Shown here one piece after another: positions 36,175-44,215 of a stretch of 64,000 bases of DNA. Where the stretch lies: positions 124,001-188,000 of the forward strand of contig NZ_MPOB01000006.1 of assembly GCF_002148795.1 (NCBI RefSeq), read 5' to 3'. How positions within the stretch are numbered: position 1 is the stretch's first letter; the number at the start of each line of letters is the position of its first letter. The notes under the pieces were generated by a model. That model saw only the letters and a program-made list of their open reading frames with translations, was not told the DNA's origin and did not search any database. The position numbers and the translations under genes are program-made. Source of the DNA: Oceanibaculum nanhaiense. GTDB lineage: Bacteria > Pseudomonadota > Alphaproteobacteria > Oceanibaculales > Oceanibaculaceae.

Positions 36175-38583
36175 TCAGTTCAGACGCCCCCCGATACGCC
36201 CCAGACACGCCGTCGCGACCGCGTCGATGATCGCGTCGGCATCCAGGCCATGGACGCGGTAGATGTCTGGCAGGTCGGCGGACTGGCCGAATTTGGTGAC
36301 GCCGAGCGCATGCACCGGCCGGCCGGCTGCCGCACCGATCCAGGACAGGGCGGCCGGGTGGCTGTCATGCGCCGTCACCAGCGCGGCCGCCGGGGCCTGT
36401 GCCAGCAGCCGGTCGAGATGGGTCGGCTGCACCGGCTGGCCCTTGCGGCGTGCCTCGGTCTGCTTGTGCCAGTCGCCATAGAGCCGGTCCGGCGAGGTGA
36501 CGGCCAGCACGCCCAGGCCCGGCATATCCTCGGCCAGAGCGGCATGCGCCTCCATCACTTCCGGCGCCACCGCGCCGCAATAGACCAGCGCCACTTCTGA
36601 CTCCGCCGAGGGTTCGACCAGCCAGTAGGCACCGGCCACCACCTGATCGGCGAAATCACCGGCAAGCGGGCGCTGCGGCTGGTCCAGCCCACGTGTCGAG
36701 AGGCGCAGATAGAGCGAGCCGCCGTCCGGCGCCTGCATATGGCCGAAGCCCCAGCGCATGATCGCCGCCAGCTCGTCGGCATAGGCCGGCTCGAAATAGG
36801 TCAGGCCGGGCTGGCCCATGCCGATCAGCGGGGTGGAGATCGACTGATGCGCCCCGCCTTCCGGCGCCAGGGTGATGCCCGACGGGGTGGAGACCAGCAT
36901 GAAGCGGGCATCCTGATAGCAGGCGTAATTCAGCGCATCGAGGCCGCGCGCGATGAACGGGTCGTACAGCGTACCGACCGGCAGCAGCTTCTCGCCGAAC
37001 AGCGGCCCAGCGAGGCCAAGGGCGGCCAGCATGATGAACAGATTGTTCTCGGCGATTCCCAGCTCGATATGCTGGCCGGTCAGCGAGCGCGCCCATTTCT
37101 GCGCCGAGACCACCTTTTCCGTGCGGAAGATATCGTCGCGCGCCCGGCGGCTGAAAATGCCGCGCTGGTTCACCCAGGCGCCCAGATTGGTCGAGACCGT
37201 AACGTCCGGCGAGGTCGAGACGATGCGCCCGGCCAGATCGCTCTGCCCCTTGCCGAGGGCGTTCAGGATATGGCCGAAGGCGGCCTGGGTCGAAATCCGC
37301 TCGGCCTTCACGGTGGGGAAATCGTCCGGCACGGCAACTGCTGCACTCTGCTTGATGCGGCTGCCCGGCTGGTTGAAGGGCGCCTTGGCGATAAAGTCGC
37401 GCAGCTTGGCGACCGGCAGGTCGCGGTCGTCCAGCGCATCCCACTCCGCGCCATCGGCAATGCCCATCTGGCTCCTGAAGCTTTCCATCTGCTCCACGCT
37501 CATCAGCCCGGCATGATTGTCCTTGTGGCCGGCCTGCGGGGTCTGCGCGCCCTTGATGGTGTAGGCGATGAAGCAGTGCGGCGTGTCGTCCTCGGCCTGG
37601 GCGAAGCCTTCCAGCACGGCCGCCATGTCGTTGCCGCCCAGATTGGTCATCAGAAGGTGCAGGCCCTCATCATCATAGTCGGCCAACAGCTGCGGAATGC
37701 CGTTATGCCCGGCGAGATCCGCCAGGATGTGGCTGCGCCACACGCTGGGGTCACCGTTCTGCCCCTTGAAGACCAGCGCGGAATAGAGGTCGTTCGGGCA
37801 ATCGTCGAGCCAGTTGCGCAAGGCCTCGCCGCCCGGCTTCTTGAACGCCTCCTCCTGCAGCTTGCCGTACTTGATCATCACGACCTTCCAGCCGACCGCG
37901 GCGAAGAAGCCCTTGATCTTCTGGAACAGCTGGTCGTTCACCACGCCGTCTAGGCTCTGCCGGTTATAGTCGATCACCCACCAGGTATTGCGGATGTCGT
38001 ATTTCCAGCCTTCCAGCAGCGCCTCGTAGATATTGCCCTCATCCAGCTCGGCATCGCCCATCACGGCGATCATCCGGCCCGGCTTCGAAGCCTTCTCCTT
38101 TTCCGGGAAATGCTGGCGCACATAATCCTGGGTGATCGAGCCGAACAGCGTCATCGCCACGCCGAGGCCGACCGAACCGGTGGAGAAATCCACCTCATCC
38201 TTGTCCTTGGTACGCGACGGATAGGATTGCGCGCCGCCCAGCGCCCGGAAATTCTCCAGCGCGGCGCGGTCCTGCCGCCCCATCAGATACTGGATGGCGT
38301 GGAAGATCGGGCTGGCATGCGGCTTCACCGCGACCCGGTCCTCAGGGCGCAGAATGTCGAAATACAGCGCCGTCATCAGCGTCGCCACCGAGGCGGAGGA
38401 AGCCTGATGGCCGCCGACCTTCAGCCCGTCGCGCGATGGGCGCACATGGTTGGCATTATGGATCAGCCAGTGCGACAGCCACAGCACGCGGCGCTCCAGC
38501 GCCTTCAGATAGGCCAGCCTGTCCGCCGGCGCATCCTTCTTATCGTCGGAAACCAGCGCCAGTTGCGTCGTCTTGCCCGCCAT
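36175..38583 (-). CDS. AceE/MdeB-like 2-oxoacid dehydrogenase E1 (transketolase superfamily)
   Basis: A thiamine diphosphate enzyme of the homodimeric E1 type, 802 aa against about 890 for AceE. N-terminal GGHQASSASVATLMTALYF and KPHASPIFHAIQYLMG contact the cofactor. The ThDP motif is GDAELDEGNIYEALLEG ending in DYNRQSLDG. The pyrimidine and C-terminal transketolase domains follow (HIELGIAENNLFIML, APEGGAHQS, GVTKFGQSADLPD). ATG 38583 has GGGAG 8 nt upstream; other in-frame starts lie within 15 nt. It resembles MdeB, thought to act on 2-oxobutyrate, and lies upstream of ald. No E2 or E3 subunit genes are adjacent. The exact substrate is unproven. Confidence 0.85.
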   Translation of the reverse strand: MAGKTTQLALVSDDKKDAPADRLAYLKALERRVLWLSHWLIHNANHVRPSRDGLKVGGHQASSASVATLMTALYFDILRPEDRVAVKPHASPIFHAIQYLMGRQDRAALENFRALGGAQSYPSRTKDKDEVDFSTGSVGLGVAMTLFGSITQDYVRQHFPEKEKASKPGRMIAVMGDAELDEGNIYEALLEGWKYDIRNTWWVIDYNRQSLDGVVNDQLFQKIKGFFAAVGWKVVMIKYGKLQEEAFKKPGGEALRNWLDDCPNDLYSALVFKGQNGDPSVWRSHILADLAGHNGIPQLLADYDDEGLHLLMTNLGGNDMAAVLEGFAQAEDDTPHCFIAYTIKGAQTPQAGHKDNHAGLMSVEQMESFRSQMGIADGAEWDALDDRDLPVAKLRDFIAKAPFNQPGSRIKQSAAVAVPDDFPTVKAERISTQAAFGHILNALGKGQSDLAGRIVSTSPDVTVSTNLGAWVNQRGIFSRRARDDIFRTEKVVSAQKWARSLTGQHIELGIAENNLFIMLAALGLAGPLFGEKLLPVGTLYDPFIARGLDALNYACYQDARFMLVSTPSGITLAPEGGAHQSISTPLIGMGQPGLTYFEPAYADELAAIMRWGFGHMQAPDGGSLYLRLSTRGLDQPQRPLAGDFADQVVAGAYWLVEPSAESEVALVYCGAVAPEVMEAHAALAEDMPGLGVLAVTSPDRLYGDWHKQTEARRKGQPVQPTHLDRLLAQAPAAALVTAHDSHPAALSWIGAAAGRPVHALGVTKFGQSADLPDIYRVHGLDADAIIDAVATACLGRIGGRLN

Positions 38584-38785
38584 GCCCATCACTCCCAAGC
38601 TTTTGCGCAGCCCTAACCTGAGGGTTAACCGAAATATGGCGCAACCCGTCCGTGAAGGCCAGACACTGCATCCGCCATTCTGTTTAGCGGCGCCTTGCCG
38701 AATCCGGTCATCGCAAATTCATGCAATAATCCAGAAACACGCCATAAAGGATTGTTCTTTCACTGATTCATCTGATATATCTGTC

Positions 38786-38804
38786 CTAGGCAAAAGTTGC
38801 CTAG
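38786..38804. promoter_or_regulatory. Perfect inverted repeat, operator candidate
   Basis: CTAGGCAA, 3-nt spacer, TTGCCTAG. It is followed by an 8-bp palindrome GTTGCAAC (38804-38811). It lies in the AT-rich part of the divergent region between the E1 gene and fliF, so it could control either. Confidence 0.5.
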
Positions 38805-39045
38805 TTGCAACAGTGGGGGTAAAATCGGCTCTGGTCGGCCAGCGCGGCGCGTAAATCACTTCATTGTAATTAAAATTTTAGGTAATTTACTGACTACCGG
38901 ATTTGCAGCCGCCTGGATGTTCGACATCGCGGCCGGATAACGTGGTCAGTTGCGCAGAATTCAGGACGCACAGGCATCCGCGAGAGCCGGAACGCAAGCC
39001 GGGGAAGCAAAGCCGAAGAACCGAAAGCCGGGCCGTTCCGGCGAT

Positions 39046-39128
39046 GACAGGGTCATAGACGACCAGAGCCTCATCTAGAGGCAGGGCCCCACCAGGGACA
39101 GGGGCCCCACTCAAAGACAGGGCCATAG
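39046..39128 (+). repeat. Four imperfect repeats and a hairpin in the fliF leader
   Basis: GACAGGGTCATAG (39046-39058) and GACAGGGCCATAG (39116-39128) are the outer copies. GGCAGGGCCCCAC (39080-39092) and GACAGGGGCCCCAC (39097-39110) are the inner ones. GGGCCCC (39084-39090) can pair with GGGGCCC (39101-39107). The array ends just before the AGGAAGGG ribosome site of fliF. Confidence 0.7.
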
Positions 39129-39147
39129 CGGCGAGGAAGGGCTAACC

Positions 39148-40842
39148 GTGAACCCGATTCTGCAATTCTTCCGAAATCTTGGTGCCGTGCGCCTCGCCGT
39201 CCTCGGCGGCGTTGCGGTCGCCCTCATCGCCTTCCTGTTCTTCCTGACCAGCCGTCTGGCCTCGCCCAGCATGCAGCTGCTCTATTCGGGCCTGGAGCCG
39301 GGAGATTCCCGCGAGGTCGTGAATTACCTGTCGCAAAGCGGCGCGCAATTCGAGCTGCGCGGCCAGAACGGCAGCGAAATCTATGTGCCCGGCGACCAGA
39401 TCAACACCCTGCGCATGTCATTGGCCCAGCAGGGCCTGCCGACCGAAGGCTCGATGGGCTACGAGATCTTCGACAAATCCGACGGTTTCGGCACCACCAA
39501 TTTCGTTCTCAACATCAACCAGTTGCGCGCGCTCGAAGGCGAGCTGGCACGCACTGTCGGCTCGATCCGCGGCGTGCGCTCGGCGCGCGTCCATCTGGTG
39601 ATGCCGCGCCGCGAACTGTTCAGCCGCGAACGCATGGAGCCGAGCGCCTCCATCGCGCTGCGCATGCAGGGCGCACAGCGCCTCGACCGCGAGCAGATCA
39701 AGGCGATCCAGTATCTGGTCGGCGCCGCGGTGCCGGGCCTGACCCCGACAAAAGTGTCGATCATCGACGACAAGGGCAGCCTGCTGGCGCGCGGCGTCGA
39801 TGACCCGAACGATCCGAGCCATCTGTCGGCCACTGCCGAGGAGCGGCGCATCGCCTATGAAAGCCGCACGGCGCGGGCGATCGAGATGCTGCTGGAGCGC
39901 ACTGTCGGCTTCGGCAAGGTGCGCGCCGAAGTGCATGCCGACCTGGATTTCGACCGCATCGTCACCAACAAGGAGGAGTACGACCCGGACGGCCAGGTCG
40001 TGCGCTCCACCCAGAATGTGGACGAAACCCGCGAAAGCACGGAAAACGGCGCCAACCAGGCGGTCACGGTGCAGACCAATCTGCCGGAAGCCCAGCAGGG
40101 CCAGCCCGGCGGCGGTTCCAGCAGCCGCGATTCGCGCACCGAGGAAACCGTCAATTACGAGATCACCCGCACCGTCCAGAACACCGTGCGGGAGACCGGC
40201 AACGTGCGCCGCCTCACCGTGGCGGTGCTGGTCGATGGCAATTATGTGCGCGGCGACGGCGGCGAAGCCGTCTATGAGGAGCGCAACGCCCAGCAGCTCG
40301 AGCAGATCGAATCGCTGGTACGCTCGGCGATCGGCTTCGATGCCAACCGCGGCGACCAGATCGAAGTCGTGAACATGCGCTTCGCGCCGCTGGACGATAT
40401 CGGCATGGGCGCCGATTCCACCCTGTTCGGCCTGTCCAAGAACGACTTCCTGCAGCTGGCCGAGATCATCGTGCTGGCGGTCGTCGGCCTGCTGGTCATC
40501 CTGCTGGTCGTCCGCCCGGTGCTGAGCCGCCTGTTCGAATCGCTGCCGGCTGCCGGCGCGATCCTCAGCGGCCCGGCCGGCATGCTGCGTGACCAGTCCG
40601 GCGCTGCCGCCGCCCTGACCGGCCCCGGCATGCCCGGCATGGAGATGTCGCCCGAAGGCATGGGGGCGCTGGCCCTGCCGGAAGAGGAAGAGGACGATAT
40701 GCTCGATACGATGATCGACATCAGCCGTGTCGAGGGCCGTGTGCGCGCCTCCTCGCTGCGCAAGATCGGCGAGATCGTGGAGAAGCATCCGGATGAGGCC
40801 GTCTCGATCATCCGCAACTGGATGTATCAGGAGCAGAGTTGA
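39148..40842 (+). CDS. fliF: Flagellar MS-ring protein FliF
   Basis: Builds the MS ring in the inner membrane, base of the flagellar rotor. Two membrane helices are seen, near residues 11-34 (VRLAVLGGVAVALIAFLFFL) and 432-455 (LAEIIVLAVVGLLVILLVV). Between them are the ring-building motifs (LYSGLEPGDSREVVNYL, GSMGYEIFDKSDGFGTTNFV, SVRGVRSARVHLVMP-like). The C-terminus (RVRASSLRKIGEIVEKHPDEAVSIIRNWM) is the FliG-binding tail. The start is GTG with AGGAAGGG upstream. First gene of the large flagellar operon. Confidence 0.97.
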   Translation: MNPILQFFRNLGAVRLAVLGGVAVALIAFLFFLTSRLASPSMQLLYSGLEPGDSREVVNYLSQSGAQFELRGQNGSEIYVPGDQINTLRMSLAQQGLPTEGSMGYEIFDKSDGFGTTNFVLNINQLRALEGELARTVGSIRGVRSARVHLVMPRRELFSRERMEPSASIALRMQGAQRLDREQIKAIQYLVGAAVPGLTPTKVSIIDDKGSLLARGVDDPNDPSHLSATAEERRIAYESRTARAIEMLLERTVGFGKVRAEVHADLDFDRIVTNKEEYDPDGQVVRSTQNVDETRESTENGANQAVTVQTNLPEAQQGQPGGGSSSRDSRTEETVNYEITRTVQNTVRETGNVRRLTVAVLVDGNYVRGDGGEAVYEERNAQQLEQIESLVRSAIGFDANRGDQIEVVNMRFAPLDDIGMGADSTLFGLSKNDFLQLAEIIVLAVVGLLVILLVVRPVLSRLFESLPAAGAILSGPAGMLRDQSGAAAALTGPGMPGMEMSPEGMGALALPEEEEDDMLDTMIDISRVEGRVRASSLRKIGEIVEKHPDEAVSIIRNWMYQEQS

Positions 40843-40937
40843 TCCCGCCGGGCCAGGGGGCGGCCATTGGGGGCGGCCATCGGGCGGGCAGACCATGAGG
40901 CTGCGGCAGGACAAGCCGCGGCCGGGAGAAAAAGACG

Positions 40938-41954
40938 ATGCGTGTGAGAGAAGATTACCGCTCGCTGGGCGGGCCCGAGAAAGCGGCGATCCTGCTGATG
41001 AGCCTCGGCGAGGAACATGCCGCGAAAATCTTCGCCCTCATGGAGGACGAGGAGATCAAGGAAGTCTCGCAGGTGATGGCCAATCTCGGCACCGTCAGCT
41101 CCAACATCGTGGAGCGGCTGTTCGTCGAGTTCGCCGAGCAGATTTCCTCGACCGGCTCGCTGGTCGGCAGCTTCGATTCGACGGAACGCCTGCTGAACAA
41201 GGTCCTCGACCCCGACCGGGTCGGCGACATCATGGAGGAAATTCGCGGCCCGGCCGGCCGCACCATGTGGGACAAGCTCGGCAATGTGAACGAGCTGGTC
41301 CTGGCGAACTATCTGAAGAACGAATATCCGCAGACCGTCGCCGTCGTCATGTCGAAAATCAATCCGGCGCACGCCGCCAAGGTGCTGGCGCTGCTGCCGG
41401 AAAACTTCGCCATGGAAGTGGTGATGCGCATGCTGCGCATGGAATCGGTGCAGAAGGACATTCTGAACGACGTCGAGCGCGTGCTGCGCACCGAGTTCAT
41501 GAGCAACCTCGCCCGCTCCAACCGCCGCGATCCGCACGAAATGATGGCGGAAATCTTCAACAGCCTGGACCGCGCCACCGAGACCCGCTTCGTCACCGCG
41601 CTGGAAGAGCGCAACCGTGACGCGGCGGAGAAGATCAAGTCGCTGATGTTCACCTTCGAGGATCTGTCCAGGCTCGATCCAGGCGGCGTACAGACCCTGC
41701 TGCGCACGGCGGAGAAGGACAAGCTCGGCCTCGCCCTGAAGGGGTCCACCGAGGATCTGCGCGACCTGTTCTTCTCGAACATGTCGGAACGCGCCGCCAA
41801 GCTGATGCGCGAGGATATGGCGGGCATGGGCCCGGTGCGCCTGAAAGAGGTCGAGGAGGCACAGACCTACATGGTGCAGCTGGCGAAAGATCTCGCCAAC
41901 CGCGGCGAACTCGTCATCGCCGAGGGCAGTGGCGACGATCAGTTGATCTATTAA
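40938..41954 (+). CDS. fliG: Flagellar motor switch protein FliG
   Basis: C-ring protein that meets the stator and sets torque. It begins with [21 protein letters not shown], and E129-Y-P-Q132 is the EHPQ motif in variant form. The C-terminal torque domain has the charged helix [23 protein letters not shown]. The length of 338 aa is standard. It lies 95 nt after fliF; that gap has a repeated GGGGCGGCCAT. Confidence 0.97.
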   Translation: MRVREDYRSLGGPEKAAILLMSLGEEHAAKIFALMEDEEIKEVSQVMANLGTVSSNIVERLFVEFAEQISSTGSLVGSFDSTERLLNKVLDPDRVGDIMEEIRGPAGRTMWDKLGNVNELVLANYLKNEYPQTVAVVMSKINPAHAAKVLALLPENFAMEVVMRMLRMESVQKDILNDVERVLRTEFMSNLARSNRRDPHEMMAEIFNSLDRATETRFVTALEERNRDAAEKIKSLMFTFEDLSRLDPGGVQTLLRTAEKDKLGLALKGSTEDLRDLFFSNMSERAAKLMREDMAGMGPVRLKEVEEAQTYMVQLAKDLANRGELVIAEGSGDDQLIY

Positions 41955-41978
41955 AGGCCTGGAGCCATAGCGCGCAGC

Positions 41979-42905
41979 ATGAAACCTTTCCTGTTCGAAC
42001 GTGACTTCGACATCGACCCGGCAGAGCTGAAGCGCCGGCGCGAGGCGGAGCGTACGGCCAAGCGCCAGGCGGAACAGGAAGCCGCCGAGGCCGTGGCCGA
42101 ACCGCCGCCGCCCAGCTATGGCCAGGAGGAGCTGGACCAGGTCGCCGCCGACAGTTTTCAGCGCGGTGTCGAGCAGGGACGCGCCGAGGCGATGACCGGC
42201 ATCGAACAGCGACTTGCCGATAGCTGGCAGACCGTCGGCGACCGGTTCCGGCAACTGCAGGGGGCGCATCAGGCAGCACTGGAAACCCTGTCTACGGAAG
42301 TGACGGAACTGGCCTACACCATGGTGCGCCAGATTTCGCCGACCGTGGCGAAGACCGGCGGCATGCAGGAAATCGAAGCGATGATCGCCGAGGTCTTCGG
42401 CTCGCTGCGCGACGAACCGCGCATCATGGTGCGCGTCCATCCGGATCTGGTCGAACAGGTCCGCGCCAGGATGGCGGAGATCGCGGCGGATAACGCCTTC
42501 GAAGGCCAGATCACGGTACGCCCGGAACCGGAATTGTCGGAAGGCGACTGCCGGCTGGAATGGTCGGAAGGCGGCGCCGAACGGCTGCAGTCGGATATCT
42601 GGCGGCGCATGGCCGGCGCGCTGGAACGCCTGCTGGGGCACCCGCCCCGCGAACGCACGCCGCCTGAGGTGGGGCCTGAAGTGACGGCGAAGGAAATGCC
42701 GGAGGAGATGCCGGAAACCTCCGACGACGAGACCAAGGACGACGAGACCAAGGCTGACCTGCCACCCGATTCGATAACCGATTCGGCGGATGAAGATCGG
42801 CAGGATGCCGCGTCACCCGTGGCCGCAGCCACACCGCAGGCGGATTCACCCGAAACGCCCGCCCGAAACGCTCACCCCAAGACGCCACATAGCCAGGGAG
42901 AATAG
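41979..42905 (+). CDS. fliH: Flagellar export ATPase regulator FliH
   Basis: Binds FliI and links it to the C ring. The N-terminus MKPFLFERDFD matches alphaproteobacterial FliH proteins. A charged coiled-coil stretch (residues 17-45) and the conserved C-terminal domain (PDLVEQVRARMAEIA, DCRLEWSEGGAERL) follow. The last 90 residues are acidic and Pro/Asp-rich, unlike enterobacterial FliH. It sits between fliG and fliN; the fliN start comes 2 nt after the stop. Identity rests on context as much as on sequence. Confidence 0.85.
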   Translation: MKPFLFERDFDIDPAELKRRREAERTAKRQAEQEAAEAVAEPPPPSYGQEELDQVAADSFQRGVEQGRAEAMTGIEQRLADSWQTVGDRFRQLQGAHQAALETLSTEVTELAYTMVRQISPTVAKTGGMQEIEAMIAEVFGSLRDEPRIMVRVHPDLVEQVRARMAEIAADNAFEGQITVRPEPELSEGDCRLEWSEGGAERLQSDIWRRMAGALERLLGHPPRERTPPEVGPEVTAKEMPEEMPETSDDETKDDETKADLPPDSITDSADEDRQDAASPVAAATPQADSPETPARNAHPKTPHSQGE

Positions 42906-42907
42906 AC

Positions 42908-43258
42908 ATGGCTGACGATGACGATCTCGAACTGTCCGAGCTGGAAGGCCAGGAACAGCCCTTCGCCGAAGAGGATGGCGGCAGTCAGGACGACGATATC
43001 CAGCGCTCCGCCCGCGATCTGGAGGCTGTCTATGATATTCCGGTGCAGGTCTCGGCGGTGCTCGGCAAGGCGACCATGCAGGTCAGCCAGCTGCTGAAGC
43101 TTGGCCGTGGCGCGGTGGTCGAGCTGGACCGCAAGGTCGGCGAAGCCATCGACATCTACGTGAACAACCGGCTCGTCGCGCGCGGCGAGGTTGTCATCGT
43201 CGATGAACGGCTGGGCGTCACCATGACGGAAATCATCAAGTCCGACCGGTCGAGCTGA
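42908..43258 (+). CDS. fliN: Flagellar motor switch protein FliN
   Basis: C-ring protein of the SpoA family. After an acidic N-terminus (residues 1-38) the SpoA domain is typical: YDIPVQVSAVLGKATMQVSQLLKLGRGAVVELDRKVGEAIDIYVNNRLVARGEVVIVDERLGV (seen in shorter motifs VQVSAVLG, LLKLGRG, DIYVNN). The length of 116 aa is usual. GGGAGAATAGAC precedes the ATG. Confidence 0.97.
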   Translation: MADDDDLELSELEGQEQPFAEEDGGSQDDDIQRSARDLEAVYDIPVQVSAVLGKATMQVSQLLKLGRGAVVELDRKVGEAIDIYVNNRLVARGEVVIVDERLGVTMTEIIKSDRSS

Positions 43259-43286
43259 CCCGCATCTGACGTAAGGATTTTCGTGC

Positions 43287-44171
43287 ATGTCGGATGTATC
43301 CAGCAAAGCGGAAGCCACCGCCGCCGGCAGGGCTGCGCCTGCAGGCGGCACCAAGATGGCCACGAACCGGGCCGATCTGGTGCCGCCGGGGTCGCGCATG
43401 ACCGTCGATTTCGCGACCATACTGGGGCTGATCGGCGGCTTCGGCATGATCTTCGCGGCGATGAGCATCAGCGGCTCCTCCGCCGCCTTCCTCGACATAC
43501 CGTCGGTGCTGATCGTGGTTGGCGGTACCTTCGCCGTGACGCTGGTGTGCTATTCGCTGCGCGACATGCTGCGGTCGCGCGAAGTGATCGGCAATGTGCT
43601 GCTGCGCCCGGCGCGCAACGCGCAATCGGCGGCTGTCTGGATGCTGCACCTGGCCGAGATTGCCCGCGCCAAGGGCGTGCTGGCGCTGGAAAACGGGCTG
43701 GCTGACATGCGGCGCGAACCCTTCCTGCACAAGGCGGTGCAGATGGTGGTCGATGGCTCCCCCGCCGAGGAGGTGGAGCGCATCATGCGCCAGGAAATGG
43801 CGGCCACCGCGATGCGCCAGACCCAGACCGCCGGCATGCTGCGCAAGGCGGCCGAGGTGGCGCCGGCGATGGGGCTGATCGGCACGCTGGTAGGCCTGGT
43901 GCAGATGCTGGGCCGGCTCAGCGATCCGTCCTCCATCGGGCCGGCCATGGCCGTGGCCTTGCTGACCACCTTCTACGGCGCGGTGCTGGCCTACATGGTG
44001 TTCGCGCCGCTGGCCTCCAAGCTGGAGCGCAATATGGGCGAGGATCAGATGGTGTCGCAGATCTACCTGATCGGCGCCGCCTCGATTGCCCGGCAGGAGC
44101 ACCCGCGCCGGATGGAAATGCAGATCAACACCGTGCTGCCGCCCGCGCAGCGCATCGACTTGTTCGACTGA
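43287..44171 (+). CDS. MotA/PomA-like stator protein
   Basis: Inner-membrane stator subunit or a relative. Hydrophobic segments lie near residues 43-62, 70-88, 190-213 and 226-247. The region APAMGLIGTLVGLVQMLGRL, then SSIGPAMAVALLTTFYGAVLAYMVF, is the MotA/PomA signature and is closer to PomA-type sequences. ARAKGVLALEN is the conserved cytoplasmic motif. No motB/pomB follows, so the partner must lie elsewhere. A 37-residue N-terminal extension rich in Ala is unusual. AAGGA precedes the ATG. Confidence 0.88.
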   Translation: MSDVSSKAEATAAGRAAPAGGTKMATNRADLVPPGSRMTVDFATILGLIGGFGMIFAAMSISGSSAAFLDIPSVLIVVGGTFAVTLVCYSLRDMLRSREVIGNVLLRPARNAQSAAVWMLHLAEIARAKGVLALENGLADMRREPFLHKAVQMVVDGSPAEEVERIMRQEMAATAMRQTQTAGMLRKAAEVAPAMGLIGTLVGLVQMLGRLSDPSSIGPAMAVALLTTFYGAVLAYMVFAPLASKLERNMGEDQMVSQIYLIGAASIARQEHPRRMEMQINTVLPPAQRIDLFD

Positions 44172-44215
44172 AGGAAGACTCCCAGTAGGCAACCGGGGTC
44201 AATGGAGAGTTAGGT

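Larger units (their letters stand above)
38584..39147. promoter_or_regulatory. 564-bp intergenic region between the E1 gene and fliF
   Basis: No convincing gene. It holds TAACC-TGAG-GGTTA (38614-38627) joined to GGTTAACC (38623-38630), about 30 nt before the E1 start; CTAGGCAA-AAG-TTGCCTAG (38786-38804), a perfect 8-bp inverted repeat; an AT-rich island (about 38740-38890) with GTAAAT and ATTTAC arms (38851-38856, 38885-38890); and a repeat-rich fliF leader (39046-39128). No sigma-54 site was found for fliF. Both divergent promoters probably lie here. Confidence 0.6.

Noticed and set aside
38887-39126. 79-codon minus-strand reading frame upstream of fliF
   Set aside because: Covers the fliF leader repeats, no clear ribosome site, no family motif.
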